Source: Siphonodentalium dalli
Lineage: Eukaryota; Mollusca; Scaphopoda; Gadilida; Siphonodentaliidae
Direction of reading: 5' to 3'
DNA: 64,000 nucleotides
Assembly (NCBI GenBank): GCA_032622095.1
Contig: CP136066.1
Span: 65,726,278 to 65,790,277, forward strand
Positions 57,627 through 64,000 of this stretch are shown here, piece by piece. The position numbers and the translations under genes were made by a program. The notes under the pieces were generated by a model. The model was not told where the DNA came from. It saw nothing but the letters and a program-made list of their open reading frames with translations, and made no database searches. Each line of letters begins with the position of its first letter. Position 1 is the stretch's first letter.

Positions 57627-57656
57627 TATACTTCCATATTTTAATATGGAAGTATA
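57627..57656. repeat. Palindrome related to the array-unit start
   Basis: TATACTTCCATATTTTAATATGGAAGTATA is a perfect 30-base palindrome. Outer ten bases and the following TTG equal those of the 31-bp unit palindrome, so it may be a distant relative of the array family. Confidence 0.75.
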
Positions 57657-57782
57657 TTGTTATTCAATTTTTTATTTTTCACTATTATTATTTATTCTTA
57701 ATATATTTTGTAACCCTTATATCTCAGAAAGTTTAAAAGATAAAACATTGAAATTTGGTAGGTATATGCACCTTTCCGACCT

Positions 57783-58106
57783 ACAGACCGAGACAAATTA
57801 ACACATTCCTAATGTTTTCATATTAAATATATTATTTTCCTTTGATATTTCCTGTCCCAATAGAAAGGTCTGGGACAGACCGAGACAGAATAATTTTGAA
57901 GAGGATCTTATTTGGGAACCATGGGACAAACTGATTTGACTGGTACAGACCGAGACAAACACATTTCTAATGTTTTCATATTAAAAATATTATTTACCTT
58001 TGATATTTCCTGTCCCAATAGAAAGGTCTGGGACAGACCGAGACAGAATAATTTTGAAAAAGATCTTATTTGTTATTAACTGAGTTGTATCGTCCACATG
58101 CAGTTT
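57783..58106 (+). repeat. 162-bp tandem duplication
   Basis: ACAGACCGAGACAAA at 57783 and 57945; the unit includes TTTGATATTTCCTGTCCCAA and GGTCTGGGACAGACCGAGAC. Confidence 0.88.
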
Positions 58107-58165
58107 GAAGCCATCTTTGGATTATTTGTTATTAACTGAGTTGTATCGTCCACAGGCAGTTTAAA
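58066..58165 (+). repeat. 56-bp tandem duplication
   Basis: TTATTTGTTATTAACTGAGT then TGTATCGTCCACANGCAGTTT, twice, period 56. Confidence 0.88.
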
Positions 58166-59470
58166 GGGTTGACATTGTCTGGTTGTAACTCACAGATACT
58201 CTAACCCAGTTGTAACAAACCAAAGTATTCACAAGGCCTCATTGTTGACAAATCGCACTGGAATGCATTGAACCCGCACCCGCATCAACACTTAAATATC
58301 GTCCATTTAGACACACGGAATGGTGCACACAAGTTATTTTCAACTAATTTCTTCACAATACAGTTTGGCAAACGTCACACGGATAACAAAATGCCATCGA
58401 CAAATAACACCAAACTCTCCCATACATTAGTCCCACATTTGACAGCCATCCCCACCCCCGTAACATAGTCAGTTGTTCCCTTCTCCGTTGATGGATATGA
58501 ATCAGCCGTGATCACATGCATTTCTACTGCATGTCCTTGATTATATACAAGGTACCATTAAAGGTAGAGCTTATAACGCGGTTTGTTTATCCCCGCTGCT
58601 CATTTATTATTTGCCTTCTTTAGCTCCGCTAAAGAATTCCTTGTTAGGGAGGATTGTGCAGCGTTGACATGTGCACACAGTGTTGACCTGAATAAGTCTT
58701 CTGAAGAATTGACCATAGTACGTTTGCCGCCTACACCTCTTCAGAAAACATTTCCTCTTTGAAAATATTGCTCAAACATGCCCAGAATATTTCAACAACA
58801 AAAAAATCTGTTTCTCATTTCCTTCCTGTGAATGCAGTTTGATTCTTTCTTTGTGAACATAGACAGGTTAAAAGTTGGAAGGACAAATTATTTGTATTGA
58901 TTTCGATTTAACTAGTACGATTGCACGCCTGAAATTCGCAAATATAAATAGTACCATAGTTAGGAATGTTCGAATTAGTATTAGTTTTTGAGAGTTGCGC
59001 AAATCTCCGACAACGAGTTAAGTAAATAGTTACAATTACAAGGATAACAAAGGCAACCATACACAACAACTAGACATACCATACACTTAACCTGTGAGAA
59101 AACTCTAATCATGCGTCTCTTCTATTTAAAATTAGTCAAACAAATGGCATTGTTATGACGTGAACAATTCCCTTCAAGATAAATAAAAGACACTCGAACG
59201 GAGTTAAATTAACATTAAACTAGTAATACAAGACGGACATGAGTTGTTTAACTTAACGAGTATAAATAAACACTTCGAAAAATGAGTTGATCAACTGAAC
59301 GAGCATAAATAAACAATTCGAAAATAGTTTTTGCGAGCTTCAGTGAAAACTGCATGGATATACTGAATACAGAACACCTATAAGTTGTTACGCAATTTGT
59401 TGGAATAAAAAACAATGAACAATTTGGCAAGCACAACGATTCTATGGGAACCTCACAAGAGAGCCTCACA
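58166..59470. other. No gene recognised
   Basis: Contains a 43-bp tandem duplication (59241-59327; GAGTATAAATAAACACTTCG and GAGCATAAATAAACAATTCG). No coding exon. Confidence 0.45.
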
Positions 59471-59923
59471 AGGTTACACTGGTGTAAATAAGGTTCGGAG
59501 AGACCTCTAGCGGATGCGGGAGGAATATATAGGAGAGAATAAAATAGACACTGGGCCCTGATTGGTCAAGAGCCTTGTGTGCTTTTTGCATAAAAAAATC
59601 ATCACACCTCTTCCCTATGATTTCCCATAGGTAAGATAGCCATTGGCACAGGAATTAACCCTTTGTAGTGAAGTTTGAATTTGTTGGTGTGGTCTAAAAT
59701 ATGACAGTATTTTTTTATGCGGATCTGACACTAGTTACGAAAACACAAGATTTAAAGGCGAATTCCCTGCTAGACAGATATGATTTTTTTGTGTAAAAAG
59801 TTTCCCGAAATGTCAATTTTTCAGATAAAAAAATAAAATTGGACCCATGGTTCATATAGCCAACAGCATACGCTAACACGTTAGCACTGAGGCCTATGGA
59901 AAACATTTACACCAGTGTAACCT
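59471..59923. mobile_element. 453-bp MITE, perfect 19-bp TIRs, copy 1
   Basis: AGGTTACACTGGTGTAAAT at the left, ATTTACACCAGTGTAACCT at the right. Each TIR is itself a palindrome around TTACAC-NN-GTGTAA. No coding capacity; the 63-codon minus frame recurs with the element. Confidence 0.88.
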
Positions 59924-59967
59924 AAAGGGAAAAATGAACTTTTTGATTCCTGGGAGTCACTTTAAAG

Positions 59968-60816
59968 TATTTTGATGCATTTTTCACAGCCTGGTCTTTC
60001 AGTCCAATGAATCTCCCATGCATGGTGTGGCTATTCTTGCTGATGATGTCTTCTTTCACTTCCATCGGCCAAAAAAATGGTATGATTTTTCATAAAAAAT
60101 GCCAATTTTTCAAGGTATTTTCAAAAAATTTCAAGGTGGTAATTGTCACATTTTAATGCAAATTACCCATTACATGAGCATGTCAATGACACACATACCA
60201 ATTGTTATAAGAAGCTAATCTAACAAGTATTTTGGATTTTATAGCCAGTGATATACAGATATATATAATAAAAGTGTCTCATTTTCACTGGTGGCTATGG
60301 CCATTTGAAGGTTAATAGCACTAAAACTTGGACACATTTAAGAAAATGCTTCAGCATTTCAAAGAGAGCATATCTTTGTTCAACTAATTCAATATACACC
60401 CACATCCAGTTATCTTGGATCACCCTTGCAGACCTGAAAATGTCATATTTTAGTCTTCCATGTGCTGATAAAGTCATGTGCTTGATGCTCAGCTGATCAG
60501 ATCTGGACTCAATGACCTCACATCACCAGAAGTTCTCTCATGGAAAGGATCTTGTACAGTCTTCCATAGCTGATCCAAGTTTGCAACACCAGACCCCAAA
60601 AAATGTGTGAAAATGGGGCCTGAATATGACTTGTGGTGGAAAAATGTGCTTTTTTGATGAATAATGTGTTACAGAGAGTGGGGTTAAATTGTGTGTGATA
60701 AATAAAGAACCACAGAAGTGATATTATTTTTGAACACATTTTTTTCATTCATGGGCAATTCTGAAAAAAAATGTAGGGTGTTACAATTATTCCGCGAAAA
60801 AGCGGGCTATCGCTTT
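59968..60816 (+). repeat. Left copy of the 2.86-kb-spaced duplication
   Basis: AAAGTATTTTGATGCATTTT through TATCGCTTT matches 62821-63671 at an offset of 2857 (2855 after a two-base indel). Short open frames are duplicated along with it on both strands. Confidence 0.9.
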
Positions 60817-61269
60817 AGGTTACACTGGTGTAAATAAGGTTCGGAGAGACCTCTAGCGGATGCGGGAGGAATATATAGGAGAGAATAAAATAGACACTGG
60901 GCCCTGATTGGTCAAGAGCCTTGTGTGCTTTTTGCATAAACAAATCATCACACCTCTTCCCTATGATTTCCCATAGGTAAGATAGCCATTGGCACAGGAA
61001 TTAACCCTTTGTAGTGAAGTTTGAATTTGTTGGTGTGGTCTAAAATATGACAGTATTTTTTTATGCGGATCTGACACTAGTTACGAAAACACAAGATTTA
61101 AAGGCGAATTCCCTGCTAGACAGATATGATTTTTTTGTGTAAAAAGTTTCCCGAAATGTCAATTTTTCAGATGGGTCCAAAAAATTGGACCCATGGTTCA
61201 TATAGCCAACAGCATACGCTAAAACGTTAGCACTGAGGCCTATGGAAAACATTTACACCAGTGTAACCT
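60817..61269. mobile_element. 453-bp MITE, copy 2
   Basis: Same 19-bp TIRs and length as copy 1. Here the inverted match extends to TTTAGG..CCTAAA, suggesting a TA or TTA-type target. Inner difference: GGGTCCAAAAAATTGGACCC palindrome where copy 1 has AT-rich sequence. Confidence 0.88.
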
Positions 61270-61329
61270 AAATGGAAAAATGAACTTTTTGGCATTTTTG
61301 ATTCCTGGGAGTCACTTTAAGTAATGGTT

Positions 61330-61410
61330 AGAGCACAAGAATAGTTCTTTACCAGAATAAATCGAGTCGGAGACGAGATTTATTCTGGTAAAGAACTATT
61401 CGCGTGCTCT
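61330..61410. repeat. Hairpin with perfect 25-bp stem
   Basis: 61339-61363 (GAATAGTTCTTTACCAGAAT...) pairs perfectly with 61377-61401. A further AGAGCAC/GTGCTCT pair lies outside after a 2x2 mismatch, with a 13-base loop. Size and shape are pre-miRNA-like, but no conservation is known, and a foldback remnant is equally possible. Confidence 0.85.
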
Positions 61411-62389
61411 GACCTACTTAGAGCACAATTGACCGCACATAATGCGATTATCTCGAAATATGCAATTGATCGTAAGTTGAACACGACGTACAATCCGTGC
61501 GCTGGCCGAGATGAACACAATGACCCGTTAGCCACACCAATCATCGTGATTACCCATGCAGTGATCGCCGTTGAATGTGAATAAATATGTCCGAAGCGAC
61601 ACGGATTAACGTGTGACGCGTTTTCACAAACCAAGTCACTCGCAGATGTGTTTGGAAAGTCAAATGTGAAAGTCGCATGATTGTGTCTTACTATTATTAT
61701 ATACATTGTATAAGTGGATCATGAATTCCGAAGAAGTCTGTCTCCCAGAATGATGACATGGAATTTGGACCTGTAACCAACAACCAACTACTTTTTGCCA
61801 AAGGTAATGCTGCACATCATTATTATGTGACAAACGTGTCGCCTTTTCAAGAAACTGTTTCGAAATTACTACCTTAATAGTCCATTGGTTCCTCCAGATT
61901 CTCCAGATACAAGTTCTATTGTTAGTTATATCGGATATGTGGAGCGCTATATAGTGAAGTGGTGATTCTGTTGGATTATTGGATATATCACTATTTAGTG
62001 GTTCTAAATGTAAATGTTAATTCGTTTACTTTCATCGTTGGATTAGTGGTCCTGAGAATATTTTCGGAACTGGATTAGTTTTGTGGAATAATTATAATAA
62101 ATGTAATTATTCTACTAGTTAATAAATAATTCAACCAATGCATGTGTTACTATTGCCACCCCCTGCGTTCGTCCTGTTGATGTATGAACATTACCGTTGG
62201 CGGACCGGGTTTGTGCCCTCGGTGGCCTTCTTGGAATGTTTTTCCAAATTAGGACAGATTTGTCCTGTATATCACGTGACTCATTTATTATTGTAAATAT
62301 GTTATGAATATATACAGTCTATACAATGTAAAATGTTATAAGACTGAATAAAAAGTTGAAGAAGTTGAAGAAGAAGTATATATATTGTA
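61411..62389. other. No gene recognised; possible retroelement 3' end
   Basis: Ends with ATGTAAAATGTTATAAGACTGAATAAAAAG and (TTGAAGAAG)n, like the 3' end of a transcript or LINE. No coding frame with a recognised family; the 108-codon minus frame at 61706-61380 overlaps the hairpin. Confidence 0.4.
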
Positions 62390-62786
62390 TTTTTGGTAAA
62401 TCACACCCAATTCCCAAGGCTGGCAAACTAATATTTCATTGATATCCCATTGTTCGAGACGCGCCACTCTTAACAAACAAATCGCGCGGTCGTTTCAATG
62501 TAGCTTCAGTTATTATACAAGAGAACGTGCATCCCCCCACCCGCACTCCCCTTATACGCCGTCCCTATATATGTGCCTGCTTAGTATATTAGAGGTGCAT
62601 ACATAGTAACGGCGTATAATGGCAGTGTGTTTGGGGGAAGCAGAGCGCTGTTCGTGCCCCTGGTAATTGAAGCTACTTCGAAGCGACCGTGCGATTTGTC
62701 TGTTGTGAGTTGAGTGTGCCTAACAATGGGGTAATCATTGAACTATTCATTCGCCAGCCTTGGGAATCGGTGTGCTTTACCAAAAA
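62390..62786. mobile_element. Long foldback element (~397 bp)
   Basis: The left arm from TTTTTGGTAAATCACACC pairs with the right arm ending GGTGTGCTTTACCAAAAA. It continues through CCCAAGGCTGGC / GCCAGCCTTGGG, AATCGCGCGGTCG / CGACCGTGCGATT and TTATACGCCGT / ACGGCGTATAA to a ~50-base centre. Arms are ~170 bp with several mismatches. Confidence 0.8.
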
Positions 62787-62820
62787 TCAGGGAACGATTG
62801 CAACAATGGGATTGTGCTCT

Positions 62821-63671
62821 AAAGTATTTTAATGCATTTTTCACAGCCTGGTCTTTCAGTCCAATGAATCTCCCATGCATGGTGTGGCTATTCTTGCTGC
62901 TGATGTCTTCTTTCACTTCCATCGGCCAAAAAAATGGTATGATTTTTCATAAAAAATGCCAATTTTTCAAGGTATTTTCAAAAAATTTCAAGGTGGTAAT
63001 TGTCACATGATAATGCAAATTACCCATTACATGAGCATGTCAATGACACACATACCAATTGTTATAAGAAGCTAATCTAACAATTATTTTGGATTTTATA
63101 GCCAGTGATATACAGATATATATAATAAAAGTGTCTCATTTTCACTGGTGGCTATGGCCATTTGAAGGTTAATAGCACTAAAACTTGGACACATTTAAGA
63201 AAATGCTTCAGCATTTCAAAGAGAGAATATCTTTGTTCAACTAATTCAATATACACCCACATCCAGTTATCTTGGATCACCCTTGCAGACCTGAAAATGT
63301 CATATTTTAGTCTTCCATGTGCTGATAAAGTCATGTGCTTGATGCTCAGCTGATCAGATCTGGACTCAATGACCTCACATCACCAGAAGTTCTCTCATGG
63401 AAAGGATCTTGTACAGTCTTCCATAGCTGATCCAAGTTTGCAACACCAGACCCCAAAAACTGTGTGAAAATGGGGCCTGAATATGACTTGTGGTGGAAAA
63501 ATGTGCTTTTTTGATGAATAATGTGTTACAGAGAGTGGGGTTAAATTGTGTGTGATAAATAAAGAACCACAGAAGTGATATTATTTTTGAACACATTTTT
63601 TTCATTCATGGGCAATTCTGAAAAAATGTAGGGTGTTACAATTATTCCGCGAAAAAGCGGGCTATCGCTTT
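62821..63671 (+). repeat. Right copy of the 2.86-kb-spaced duplication
   Basis: Matches 59968-60816 with only scattered differences (for example GCTGATGATGT to GCTGCTGATGT). It is followed, as in the left copy, by the 453-bp MITE, so the MITE was present before duplication. Confidence 0.9.
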
Positions 63672-64000
63672 AGGTTACACTGGTGTAAATAAGGTTCGGA
63701 GAGACCTCTAGCGGATGCGGGAGGAATATATAGGAGAGAATAAAATAGACACTGGGCCCTGATTGGTCAAGAGCCTTGTGTGCTATTTGCATAAAAAAAT
63801 CATCACACCTCTTCCCTATGATTTCCCATAGGTAAGATAGCCATTGGCACAGGAATTAACCCTTTGTAGTGAAGTTTGAATTTGTTGGTGTGGTCTAAAA
63901 TATGACAGTATTTTTTTATGCGGATCTGACACTAGTTACGAAAACACAAGATTTAAAGGCGAATTCCCTGCTAGACAGATATGATTTTTTTGTGTAAAAA
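63672..64000. mobile_element. 453-bp MITE, copy 3, cut by the window edge
   Basis: Starts AGGTTACACTGGTGTAAAT and follows copies 1 and 2 to the last base of the window. Confidence 0.88.

Noticed and set aside
60295-60748. Conserved frame pairs shared with 63152-63605
   Set aside because: Conserved on both strands only because the DNA segment is duplicated.

Overview
The window is AT-rich, intron-rich animal nuclear DNA dominated by transposable elements, with no operons and no compact gene order. It carries split coding exons with GT/AG borders, CR1/L2/Jockey-type non-LTR retrotransposons (LINEs), many small terminal-inverted-repeat elements (MITEs) and large tandem arrays. Fragments in several repeats ("gagttatggccctt", "gggcgtagccagc") and the two glycosyltransferase families seen resemble marine invertebrates, perhaps a mollusc. 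The species cannot be fixed from sequence alone.

Region 1-4.1 kb: the last two recognisable exons of a beta-1,4-galactosyltransferase family gene (+ strand, 1329-1424 and 3791-4130). They join in phase across a 2.4-kb intron. The final exon continues past the normal end of the domain into a hydrophobic tail and then into repeat-derived DNA.

4-33 kb: no convincing host gene. It holds a 1.6-kb hAT-like element with 8-bp target duplications (4571-6161), a head-to-tail array of four elements starting ACTAGCAGG (8204-11.7 kb), long inverted repeats (12.3-13.1, 15.95-17.3 and 17.7 kb), a hAT-like MITE family with 8-bp target duplications, a piggyBac-like MITE nested in one of its members, decayed LINE 3' ends (20.6-21.3 minus; 25.3-27.2 plus) and further MITEs.

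32.9-44.0 kb: an array of ~1.72-kb units, each beginning with a 31-bp palindrome, partly multiplied by an exact 3613-bp tandem duplication. The last unit is split at TACC by 11.2 kb of inserted DNA (44008-55206); the rest of that unit resumes at 55211. The insert holds an intact LINE-type ORF1, ~5 kb of minisatellite-like DNA, a LINE ORF2 with endonuclease and reverse transcriptase broken by two stops and a frameshift, one exon-like piece of an OCH1/CSH1-like glycosyltransferase, a foldback MITE and a LINE 3' end with an ATCCT-repeat tail.

55.2-64 kb: the rest of the array family, diverged tandem repeats, and a 453-bp MITE (19-bp perfect termini) present three times, two of them within a 2.86-kb spaced duplication that runs off the window.

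The only host-type genes supported are the two glycosyltransferase 3' portions. Everything else is mobile or repetitive DNA, and most short open frames are chance readings of repeats.
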